From NCBI GenBank assembly GCA_963836915.1, contig CAWILH010000002.1:3348001-3412000 (forward strand): a stretch of 64,000 nucleotides of DNA. The letters run 5' to 3'. The notes under the pieces are model-generated. The model searched no databases, was not told the DNA's origin, and was given only the letters and a program-made list of their open reading frames with translations. The DNA is from Cryomorpha sp963836915. GTDB taxonomy: Bacteria > Bacteroidota > Bacteroidia > Flavobacteriales_D > Cryomorphaceae. Below are positions 54,301 through 63,243 of this stretch, in pieces. The translations under genes were made by a program, and so were the position numbers. Position 1 is the stretch's first letter, and every line of letters starts with the position of its first letter.

Positions 54301-54501
54301 CGAAACTGAACTGAGTTTATGGAGTTCTTCGAGTAGCCTTTCTTTCATTTCGGCGGCAGCCTTATTGGTAAAAGTGATGGCTAAGATCTTCTTAAATCGA
54401 TACGGATCTTCGGTGCGAAGACTCAATGACAACAAAAGCTGCACCAGCGCCGTTGTCTTACCCGAACCGGCAGAAGATTTATAAATTAAAAAGGTTGACA
54501 T
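51346..54501 (-). CDS. UvrD-type helicase-nuclease, AddA/RecB-like
   Basis: A 1051-aa superfamily 1A helicase. Walker A is IYKSSAGSGKTTALVQ near residue 6; ILAITFTNKAAAEMKERLL is motif Ia; HILIDEYQDTSELQW is Walker B; VVGDAKQSIYRWRGG motif III; VRLSNNYRSEANIIEFNN motif IV; IQLMTIHKSKGLQFPIVILP motif V; MYVALTRAEKALSI motif VI. The C-terminus has a RecB/PD-(D/E)xK nuclease block (RPDLVLEKKDATVLIDFKTG). It should process double-strand breaks with an AddB-like partner, which is not next to it in the window. Confidence 0.9.
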   Translation of the reverse strand: MSTFLIYKSSAGSGKTTALVQLLLSLSLRTEDPYRFKKILAITFTNKAAAEMKERLLEELHKLSSVSAAEANDHFIIAYLLQEIGIDFETLSGRAATMFRNVLQDFNDLSIGTIDQFNHRLIRSFSRELKLSSDFEVELDEAALFSEAVNRLLDQVGRNERVTRHLTGFIATKLGDEKKVNVARELENLRPLIMSEAGIRAIAALRSNDELDFGELGASLSRKIGEIKKVMQESGQEVLALIEKSGLEVDDFSNKKGGVMGFFLKLASFPFDKGIDLNSVRLLAALHEGKWLTKSAPSAIVQKFESIENELNTKLKNTYEYCSKEQPKFYLYKTVRQQLDLIAVINELTLCFDEVSAERNVLPISKFNKLISEALRKESVAFLYETYGNRYDHILIDEYQDTSELQWFNLVPLILESLAKGKLSMVVGDAKQSIYRWRGGKAEQLIALPRLIDAPEDIGFWGEETLERTAATVRLSNNYRSEANIIEFNNWFFTELGQLLPAQSLYAEEYAKGSVSQDFFRKGDLGQVSLSYLGKDGDHEGHLAFVVGEISRYRESGFRYGDIAILLRGKKERQLILEGLTEAGIPVSTASSFELDKDWEVKFILSLFKLSLDATDDVAAITLMRYFEALRGVPFLPDHYSKNGQIGWKQFMADQALRPLSGLAQLGAFELTRELIAGYLPDSDNPFLGALKDCVLRQVGMQGTPVEFNTWWESLLEKPSAPAVNTGNSIQLMTIHKSKGLQFPIVILPEMDWMLRPNKQELRWFDISSPDFHKLAYAPLKLNSTLVSLGFEKAWIEEETAMHFDQLNTMYVALTRAEKALSISYTTKDKQRIGCWIYEAVEKLEKADWLAEKVFRKTGEGEDSYTITIGSDQTSEAHPEAKDNSGNLLIPPLSTRSWKSKITLAVKNTSESERIGVLFHQLASDAHTLTDGQMKLNRLRSQARVTPSEAEALSSLLEALFADENYLSLIQDALRISERDLFFNGSAIRPDLVLEKKDATVLIDFKTGAESEENIMQVKNYLTALKEISKKPVSGYLLYFNPIRWVPVDPV

Positions 54502-54615
54502 ATCTCTTGATTGGCGAAGCTAGTTTTTTGAATTGAAATCTTTTCGGGAAAGCGCTATTTAAAATGTATAGATGCCATCATTCCTAGCTGGATACAACCA
54601 TTATCAGCGTGTACT

Positions 54616-55386
54616 ATGAAAGCATTGGCTAAATTTCTATTATTATTATTTGCATCATCTATGGTCATTGCTTGTGCAAAAGATGAAGAACCCGATGCCA
54701 CGGAGACCCCAAAGCTGATTCTTTCATTCGACCCGCTTCACCTTGGCAATGATCTGCAAATAGGGGAGCGCTTCACCAATGAGCAAGGATATCAGGTAGA
54801 AGTGCTTGATCTTACCTTTTATCTCTCAAACATTAGCTTGATCAGGGGAGATAGCAGTGAGTACCGGCTTTCGGATATTGAACTTATTAATATTCGTCAA
54901 CACCAGCGCACCATAGAGATGGAAGTAGATGCGGGTGCATATATCGCGATCAAGTTTGACCTTGGGGTGACCCCAGCAATGAATGGAACCATAAATCCAG
55001 ACTTCTATGTCTCTATCTATGACACCAATCATCCGCTCAGCGAGTCTAATGGAATGTACTGGGGCTGGGCTGATGGATACCGTTTTTTTAAATTTGAAGG
55101 GCGCTGTGATACGATAAGTCCTGGCGCTGAGATTCTGCCGATGAGTTTTGCGCTCCATTCTGGTCAAGATGAGCTCTATCGAAGGCTCAGTCCTTTTTAC
55201 GGCAGTCTAGAAATTTCTAAATCATCTACCACCTTGCTTTTGTTTTCAATAGACATCGATAAAATATTCAATAATCAGGGGGTTACCATAGACTTGGCAA
55301 ATGAGCGGCAATACCATGGCGGACTTTCGCCCTTGGGGCCAAAAATTGCGAATAATTCGGCAGCCGCTTTCAGGCTTATTCAATAG
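54616..55386 (+). CDS. MbnP-like copper-binding lipoprotein
   Basis: A 256-aa protein with a lipobox (SMVIACAKD, Cys about residue 21). It has the MbnP-family pattern: VEVLDLTFYLSNISLIRGDS, YIAIKFDLGVTPAMNGTIN, and the Trp-rich block SNGMYWGWADGYRFFKFEGR; MbnP proteins use a Trp converted to kynurenine to bind copper. The next gene encodes a diheme peroxidase-like protein of the MbnH type, which makes that modification. No methanobactin synthesis genes are seen in the window, so this pair likely works in periplasmic copper handling alone. Confidence 0.78.
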   Translation: MKALAKFLLLLFASSMVIACAKDEEPDATETPKLILSFDPLHLGNDLQIGERFTNEQGYQVEVLDLTFYLSNISLIRGDSSEYRLSDIELINIRQHQRTIEMEVDAGAYIAIKFDLGVTPAMNGTINPDFYVSIYDTNHPLSESNGMYWGWADGYRFFKFEGRCDTISPGAEILPMSFALHSGQDELYRRLSPFYGSLEISKSSTTLLLFSIDIDKIFNNQGVTIDLANERQYHGGLSPLGPKIANNSAAAFRLIQ

Positions 55387-55404
55387 GATTACCTTTACTA
55401 TCTA

Positions 55405-56547
55405 GTGTCAGGAGGTTTTAAAAATATCGGCTATAAGATTGGGATCATTTCTATTTTGGTTTTGGCTGGATGCCAGCCAGATGATGGGGGCGAAATGCCC
55501 GATGGAAAGTCAGAATCCAGGCCGGTTTGTGAAGTAGTCTCTGGCGCTGGAACTCCCTACGAGCTGGAGCTTCCCTATTTTTTTTCAGCACCCGACATCC
55601 CAGATTATAATACATTGACCTTAGAAGGTATTGCACTTGGGCGTGAGTTATTTTGGGATAAGTCGCTTTCGAGAAATAATACGATAAGCTGTGGCTCTTG
55701 CCATTTTCCGGAAGCCGGATTTGCAGATTCGTCACCCGCCAGCATCGGGCTTTATGGAGACCTTACGCCACGTAATAGTATGGCGCTCGTTAATCTGGCC
55801 TGGAATACTTCGTTCTTTTGGGATGGCCGCGATCACTCCTTAGAAGAACAAATCTTAGAGCCCGTCCATAATCCAATTGAAATGGACCTGTCTTGGTATG
55901 AAGCGGTAGATCGGATAGGTACTGAGGCCGAATATCAAGAGCTTTTTACGGCAGCTTTTGGAACACCATGTGTCGATTCTATTCGCGTAAGCTATGCCAT
56001 CGCGCAGTTTTTAAGGACAATGGTCTCGGCGCGATCCCGATTTGATAAAGCCATACGTTACGGACAGGCTACGTTGACTCCTTCAGAAAACCGTGGGATG
56101 GAGCTTTTTCAGGCTGAAGGTGGCGACCCCAATATTTTCATTGGAGGTCAAAATGGGGGTGACTGCTTTCACTGCCATGGTGGCGGGTTTATTCAGTTTA
56201 CCGATCAGCAGTTTCACAATAATGGTTTGGACTCTACATTTGCCGATAAGGGCAGGGAAGAAGTGACCAATTTCAGCTTTGATCGCGGACTTTTCAAAAC
56301 GCCAACCCTTCGAAATATAGCGCTTACCGCTCCATATATGCACGATGGCCGGTTTAATACCTTGCGCGAAGTGGTAGAACATTATAATTCAGGCGGAGTA
56401 CATTCCGCCACGCTCGATCCATTGATGAAATTTCAAGGGATAGGGATGGGTCTATCCGAACAGGATATAGATGATTTGGTAAATTTTTTAGAGACCCTGA
56501 CGGATTCCGAATTTGTTGAGAATCAAAATTTTCAGGATCCCAATTGA
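55405..56547 (+). CDS. MbnH/cytochrome c peroxidase-like diheme protein
   Basis: A 380-aa lipoprotein-like protein from a GTG start (lipobox near LVLAGCQPD). Two c-type heme sites are seen: SCGSCHFPEAGFAD (about residue 95) and GGDCFHCHGGGF (about residue 250). LTPRNSMALVNLAWNTSFFW, DGRDHSLEEQILEPVHNPIE and TPTLRNIALTAPYMHDGRFN are hallmarks of the bacterial diheme peroxidase/MauG/MbnH superfamily. Because MbnP precedes it by 18 bases, MbnH (Trp to kynurenine oxidation) is the best guess; plain CcpA is the alternative. Confidence 0.82.
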   Translation: MSGGFKNIGYKIGIISILVLAGCQPDDGGEMPDGKSESRPVCEVVSGAGTPYELELPYFFSAPDIPDYNTLTLEGIALGRELFWDKSLSRNNTISCGSCHFPEAGFADSSPASIGLYGDLTPRNSMALVNLAWNTSFFWDGRDHSLEEQILEPVHNPIEMDLSWYEAVDRIGTEAEYQELFTAAFGTPCVDSIRVSYAIAQFLRTMVSARSRFDKAIRYGQATLTPSENRGMELFQAEGGDPNIFIGGQNGGDCFHCHGGGFIQFTDQQFHNNGLDSTFADKGREEVTNFSFDRGLFKTPTLRNIALTAPYMHDGRFNTLREVVEHYNSGGVHSATLDPLMKFQGIGMGLSEQDIDDLVNFLETLTDSEFVENQNFQDPN

Positions 56548-56633
56548 TATTTTTCTTTCGCCGTCTTTCCTGTAGCGGTATCCCGTTCATTTTGATTGGT
56601 TAACCTTTCACTGGGTGGTGCGTATAATCCCCC

Positions 56634-59600
56634 ATGATGAGAACAATAATCAGGTTCGGTTTCAGCACCGTGGTAGCATTGTGCTGTTTTAATTCCGCTT
56701 CCTTTGCACAATGCGAATTGTTTGATTTTTACGGCGACGCTGTCAATGATCCGTATTGGTATAGTTGCAATGGAAACGATTTTACGCTGAGCATCCAATC
56801 GCCCAACAGTATTGGCGCATGGACTATAAATTGGGGTGACGGAACGCCTAACAGTAGCGGCTCCAGCCTCGTACCACCCAATGCCATAAACCACGTGTAT
56901 GGCGCCACGGTAGATATCTACAACCTTACCTTTACCGAGACGAGCACCGGCTGTACGGTAAATGGAGTGGTGGTAATGGAAGAAGCTACCAATGCTTCTA
57001 TCCAAATCCCTGTAGGAGGGCTCACGCAGGCCTGCGCACCGCAGAGCATGGAATTTATAAACTCCAGTACCAATACTTCTGAGACCACCACCTTTATCTG
57101 GAATTTTGGCGATGGCTCTCCCACTGAAACGTATGATTATACGAACTTAGGTCAGACCATTTCACATACCTATCAAAAAGGTACGGTAGACTGTGAAACC
57201 GTAGTAACCCTCACAGCCGAAAATTTTTGTAATACGGTACAGGGTGGTCCCAGTAATGCCACATTTAATCCGATTCGTATTTGGGATATCGATGATGCCG
57301 GGATCACCGCATCAGAGACTATTCTTTGCTTTCCAGATAATGAGGTGACCTACACCAATACCACAGAGCGAAATTGTCTTTTTCAAGGTAATATTTACCA
57401 GCGTTATGAGTACTGGAATTTTGGAGATTACTGGGGCTTGGGCTATGATTCAATTATTGATTGGAGAGCATGGCCTCCTACTTTTCCGCATACGTTGGAG
57501 TATCCGGGCATAGGCTCGTATACCACCACGCTTTTAGATAGTAACCTTTGTGGTATCGATGTGGTGTCTATCACCATTCAAATTGTACCCCCGCCTACGG
57601 CAAATGCTTCTGCAAATACAGGAACTGTATGTGAAGGCCAGACGGTTACTTTTACGAATAGCTCTTCGTCAAATGCCACTGATTTCAAGTGGGATTTTGA
57701 TGATGGTACGCCTCCGGTCTTTTCTGGTGCCAATACCATCGACCATGTATTTCAAAATGCGGGGGTGTATGATGTGAGTCTGGTAGTGGCCGTAGGTGGT
57801 CTCACCAATGGCTGTTCCGATACTACAAATGTACCCATCACTGTACTGCCCGCTCCAGAAGCGGTCATAATCGTTGATAATCCTGACGACTGCGATCAGC
57901 TCATAGCCACATTTACCAATGGCTCTACCGGAACCATCATAGGCTATGAATGGGATTTTGGGAATGGGACTGCCAGCACTGCTCAAAATCCGCCACCGGT
58001 TACCTTCGGGGCACCAGGTGCTTATAACGTAACGCTTACAGTAGAAGCACCGAATGGGTGCAGGCATACCGATACGCAAATAGTGAGGGTCTACGAAAGT
58101 CCTGTTGCAGATTTTGAAGTATCTGATGTGTGTATCGGTTCTACTGGATCTTTCACAGATTTATCGAGTAGTGCTGGCGGTGATCCTATCACCAGTTGGG
58201 CGTGGAGCTTTGGCGATGGCGCGACAAGCACACAGCAAAACCCTACACATGCCTATACCACAGCTGGGATCTACACGGTTCAGCTCGTTGTAAACACGGC
58301 CACGTGTAGTGATTTTACTACGCTCAACGTAAATGTACAAGAAAAGCCCGATGCCCTTTTTGCGCCCAGCGTGCTCTCAGGCTGTGCACCACTTGATGTC
58401 TCTTTTACCAACCAAAGTTCGGGCGCGAGCACATATACTTGGTTATTTGGTGATGGTAGTGGTGGGGCAGATGAAAACCCCGATCACACTTTCATAAATT
58501 TTGGTTCGATCGATTCGGTTTATACCGTTACGCTCATTGCACGAAACGCCTTCGGATGTACCGACACGGTGCGTAGGGATATTACCGTAAGGCCAAATGC
58601 TACAGCCCAGTTTCAAACCTTTTACACCCCAGCCTGTAATGCCGGGCCGGCCAATTTTTTGAACAGCTCGCTAAATGCGTCAGGGTATGAATGGAATTTT
58701 GGTGATGGGAGCCCGCTGAGCAATGATACCAATCCCTCCCATTCCTTTGGAAATTTTGGAGCTACGTTGATTAATTATACCGTAAGCCTTATCGCTACTA
58801 CCCCTTTCGGATGTAGTGATACTGCCACCACCAGTGTTTCCGTATACCCGCAACCAGACTTTGATTTTGTGCTTCCGGTAGATACCGGCTGTGCACCATT
58901 TACCGTCCAGTTTCCTGTGGTAGGTGGAGCTGTGGCCTATTATTGGACTTTTGGTGATGGAACCATTTCCATAGCGCCCAATCCATCTCATGCTTACGCA
59001 AATAATACGTTGCTACCTATCACTTATCAAGCGCAACTCGTGGCTACTTCAGCCTTTGGCTGTAACGATACGGCTACGGCCAATGTGGTAGTAAACCCCA
59101 ATCCTATAACCCAATTTTCGGCTAGTGTCACTGCGGGTTGCAGCCCGCTGCAAGTGAATTTGGAAAATCAATCTATCCTGGCCGACTCAGTAGAGTGGAA
59201 TTACGGTGATGGAAGCAATTCCAATACCCTTGCGGCAAATCATCAGCATACCTTCGTAAACAGTACCAACGCTCCGATTACATACACCGTAGTACTTACC
59301 GGGATTACCGAAAATGGATGTAGCAGGACATTTTCAAGAAATATAGAAGTCTACCCCAATGTATCGGCCGACTTCGATCATCCTACCGAATCATGTTCAC
59401 CCGTATCGTTCGTATTTGAAAATAATTCACAGAATGCCAATGTATACCAATGGGATTTGGGCAATGGTATCGTATCTGTGGCCGATGAGCCCTTGGGTGG
59501 TTATCAAAATAACACGCAAATACCCGATACTTTTAATATCCGATTGGTTGCCACTTCACTTTTTGGATGTGAAGATACGGCCCGTAGCACGATAGTGGTC

Positions 59601-61684
59601 TTTCCGAAGCCCAATGCAAGTATTCTTCCCGATAATACGACCGGTTGTAGCCCGCTTACGGTGAGCTTTCAAAACAATAGCTCCACGGCCGATAATTATT
59701 TCTGGAATTACGGTGACGGTTTCACGGCCGATACTATCGCTGCCCTTCATTCCCATGTATTTACGTCTATATCCACAGCACCCCAAAATTTTGATGTAAG
59801 CATGGTCGCATCCACTATATACGGATGTACCGACACTGCCGAAACAAGAATTACGGTCTATCCGGATGTTGAAGCCGCCTTTACAGGAAATCCGCTGGAA
59901 GGGTGCTCACCGTTGAGTGTCAATTTTATAAATCAGTCATTTGGTACGGCAACCTATTTATGGAGTTTTGGAGATGGGGGTGAGGCTTTCCTTACCAATC
60001 CATCCCACGCCTTTGTCAATTCTGGCGATACCATTGAAGACTACACCGTTCAGATGGTGGGTCAATCGGGTTTTGGATGCACCGATACCGCAACTATTGC
60101 TGTAAAAGTTCATCCTTTGCCACAGATTACTTTTGCCCTAGCAGGGATTGAAGGGTGCTTTCCGGCCGATTTTTCATTTGCCAATTACTCTACAGAAGCG
60201 ACGGCCTATAACTGGAATTATGGCGATGGCAATACATCTGCCAATGGGGATACCCTCCACACACATACCTATGTCAATCCGGGTACCGAGCTGGAGACGT
60301 ATACCGTAACCCTTACCGGCACCAGCGATTATGGATGTGTGGACAGTCAATCGGTTGAGGTAGATGTAATCCCCGAAATAATTGCAGATGTAGTAATGCC
60401 GACAGGTGGTTGTTCGCCTTATACCGCCGAGTTTCAAAATAATTCTATCGGTGCATTTACCTATTTATGGGATTTCGGGGATGGAAATTTCTCGCAAGAG
60501 ACCAATCCTGATTACGTCTACTCGAACAGCAACGCAGATGATGCCGTCTATACGGTCACTTTCATAGCTTCTTCCCTTTATGGTTGTGGCGATACTTTAG
60601 TTTTCGATATCCCTGTATTGGGCCTTCCGTCAGCTGCATTTGTGGCCGCACCGGGTGTGCAGCAATTTCCTGATGCGACGATAGAAATAGTAAATCTTAG
60701 CTCGGCCAATGACGCAGCCGACTTTACTTGGAACTGGGGCGACGGCAGCACTACGCTGAGCGAAGATCCAGACACACCCGATCAGTACACCTATGCGACT
60801 TGGGGAGAATATGAAATTGAGCTTATAGTTGGAAACAGCATTTGCAGTGATACCGCTAATCAACTCATTACTATAGAGCCACCGCTTCCTATTGCCGATT
60901 TTATTGGTGAAGGTACGGGCTGCATGCCATTGGTAGTCTCATTTACCAGCACATCGACCTATGCAGAGAGCTATCTCTGGAATTTTGGCGACGGCACTAT
61001 CAGCAATGTTGCCAATCCAACACATACCTACTACGAAGCGGGTACGTATAATGTAACGCTTACGGTTACGGGCCAGGGGGCGACCAAGACATTAAGATCA
61101 AGACCAATGTGGCGGTGGTTCATCCACGTGCCGAAGCTTACTTTACTGTAAATCCACCGGTGATCACCGTTCCCGATCAGGTCTTTTTTCTCAACCTGTC
61201 TACCGATGCCACCATCTTTGAGTGGGATTTTGGAGACGGTGCGACATCGACCGAGTTCTCTCCATATCATTTTTATGAATCTACTGGCTGGCACCCTGTC
61301 TTGCTCTATGCTACAAACGAATTTAACTGCCCCGATACATTCTTGCTTGAGCAGGCCGTAAAAGGAAACGTAGAAACGCGAATAGCCTTGCCAAATGCCT
61401 TCACTCCCGATCCCAATGGGCCATCGGGTGGGTACTGGACAGTAGACGAGATGTTCAACAATAATATCTTCTTCCCCATGTATAAAGGGGTAGATGAATT
61501 TGAGATGCAGATCTTTAATAAGTGGGGTGAGCTCCTATTCGAGTCTACGGAAGTGCGGCGAGGCTGGGATGGATATTATCGTGGCCGGCTATGCCAGCAA
61601 GACGTTTATGTATGGCGTGTAAAAGTGACCTTTCTAGATGGTGGAGACCTGATAGACTCAGGTGATGTAACTCTTATAAGATAA
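56634..61684 (+). CDS. Giant PKD-repeat surface adhesin with type B T9SS C-terminal domain (one base break)
   Basis: About 1680 residues: a signal peptide (ends near ASFAQC), then 18 PKD-like repeats, each with a core such as WNFGDGSP, WDFGNGTA, WSFGDGAT or WNYGDGNT. One repeat (EYWNFGDYWG) is degenerate. The first frame ends at 61151; the G run near 61075-61081 has five G where six are needed. Restoring it reads GQGGDQDIKIKTNVAVVHPR and joins the second frame (ORF from 61109). That frame holds the last PKD repeat and the gliding-motility-associated (CHU_C) domain: ALPNAFTPDPNGPSGGYW, MQIFNKWGELLFES, GWDGYYRG. Such proteins go to the surface through T9SS. The two genes downstream form one operon with it. 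Confidence 0.86.
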
Positions 61685-61686
61685 CT

Positions 61687-63240
61687 ATGAAGCAAAATCT
61701 ACAAATATTGTTGGCAGCAATGTCAACCTTAATGATACTGAATGTAAGCGGACAGTCGAAAATGTCGCGCTATCAGAAGAATCTGCTTTATGAAGCTGAT
61801 ATCTACTTCGTACAAGGCGATTTTTATTACGCCGCAGAGTTGTACACCGAACTTTCACAGGCTGATCCCAGTGATGAAGCAATTTTGGGTAAGCTGGGGA
61901 TCTGCTATTTCAATCTCCCTACCATGAAGGGTCAGGCCAAGGAATACTTAGAGCTTGCCGCAAAAGGTGGTGACACAGAATCTTTGTTTTATCTGGCCAA
62001 AAGCCGGATAGAAGAGTATAAATTCTTTGATGCCATTGCTTTAATTGACAGCTATTCTGAAAAGGCCGACCGTACCACCCCTCAAGCCGAAATAGAGCAT
62101 CTCCATACGATGGCCGAGCGCGCGATCAAAATGGTGAAAGCCCCAATGCCGGTGCGTATTAAGAACTTGGGAACTAGCGTAAATACTGCATTGCATGACT
62201 ACGCTCCAGTATGGGACAGCCATGGCGAAAATATATATTTTACGTCGCGCCGACGCTATGATGACGAGAGCCAGAAAGATATATCAGAGCAGTACGATGA
62301 AAATATTTACTTCGTTGATTTAAATTCGGATCCGCTAAAAGCACATGCTGCCGAAGCACCGCTGAACACCCGAACCAATGATGCAGCGGTAGCGTGCTCT
62401 CCAGATGGTAAGTCTCTCATCATATTCAGAACCAGTAAAGATGGCTTCTCTGGCGATTTATATATCACCGAAAAGAAGCTCTACGTTTGGGCCGATGTTG
62501 AAAAACTTGATCAATCTGTAAATAGTAAATACCAAGAAGCCAGCGCCTGCTTTGGCGATCAAGACGGGAGCATATTATTTTTCTCAAGCGATAGGCCAGG
62601 GGGCTTTGGTGGGAAAGACATCTACCGCGTGCGCCGCCTGCCCAATGGGACATGGGGCGAAGCAGAGAATCTGGGCGAGGAAATAAACACAAGTTTTGAT
62701 GAAGACGCCCCTTTTATCGCCGCAGATGGAGCCCTTTATTTTTCATCAAAGGGACACGAGAACATGGGCGGTTTTGATATTTTTTGCTCCACACTAAAGG
62801 ACGAGGGTTTTGAATCACCACGGAATATTGGATACCCCATAAATACTCCGGGCGACGATATCTTTTTTGTACTCGACGCTACCGGAAAAATGGCTTATTT
62901 CTCTTCTGAGCGCATGGGGGGATACGGACTTCAAGATATCTACCGCGTTGAATTTGACGATTCGAATACGATCATCTTCAAAGGTGCATTGGTCAATTCA
63001 TTTGAAGGTAACCTAGGAGCAGCCACCGTAACATTATTAAATGAAGATGATGGAAGCGTAGAAGGGTTGTACCAGACCGATCCAGCACTTGGTACCTTCA
63101 TAATGGCTCTGAATACCAATAAGAAATATACTTTTTTGGTAGAAGCAGATGGATATAAAACCTTAGAGAAATCGGTGTACTACGGTGCCGAACTTGATGG
63201 GGTGAAAGAAGTGAGCGAAGAGCTCACTCTAATGAAATAG
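61687..63240 (+). CDS. PorE-like periplasmic protein: TPR, WD40-like and carboxypeptidase-regulatory domains
   Basis: A 517-aa protein with a signal peptide (ends near NVSGQS). TPR-like helices come first (DIYFVQGDFYYAAELYTELS, ILGKLGICYFNLPTMKG). PD40-type propeller strands follow (YAPVWDSHGENIYFTSRR, ILFFSSDRPGGFGGKDIYRV, ALYFSSKGHENMGGFDIF, AYFSSERMGGYGLQDIYRV). The end is a beta-sandwich (KGALVNSFEGNLGAATVTLL). It resembles T9SS PorE but lacks the C-terminal OmpA peptidoglycan-binding domain. It begins 2 bases after the adhesin stop and ends 3 bases before porP, so all three are one operon. Confidence 0.82.
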   Translation: MKQNLQILLAAMSTLMILNVSGQSKMSRYQKNLLYEADIYFVQGDFYYAAELYTELSQADPSDEAILGKLGICYFNLPTMKGQAKEYLELAAKGGDTESLFYLAKSRIEEYKFFDAIALIDSYSEKADRTTPQAEIEHLHTMAERAIKMVKAPMPVRIKNLGTSVNTALHDYAPVWDSHGENIYFTSRRRYDDESQKDISEQYDENIYFVDLNSDPLKAHAAEAPLNTRTNDAAVACSPDGKSLIIFRTSKDGFSGDLYITEKKLYVWADVEKLDQSVNSKYQEASACFGDQDGSILFFSSDRPGGFGGKDIYRVRRLPNGTWGEAENLGEEINTSFDEDAPFIAADGALYFSSKGHENMGGFDIFCSTLKDEGFESPRNIGYPINTPGDDIFFVLDATGKMAYFSSERMGGYGLQDIYRVEFDDSNTIIFKGALVNSFEGNLGAATVTLLNEDDGSVEGLYQTDPALGTFIMALNTNKKYTFLVEADGYKTLEKSVYYGAELDGVKEVSEELTLMK

Positions 63241-63243
63241 CCT

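Noticed and set aside
54616..56547. Methanobactin biosynthesis locus
   Set aside because: Only the MbnP/MbnH-like pair is present; no precursor peptide or MbnB/MbnC-type gene can be seen nearby.
56800..61300. Repeat array resembling CRISPR or tandem DNA repeats
   Set aside because: The periodicity is at protein level (PKD domains of about 80-90 residues) and the DNA copies are strongly diverged.
61109..61684. A separate small PKD/CHU_C gene
   Set aside because: It continues the last PKD repeats of the adhesin once one G is added; no promoter or start signal of its own is seen.
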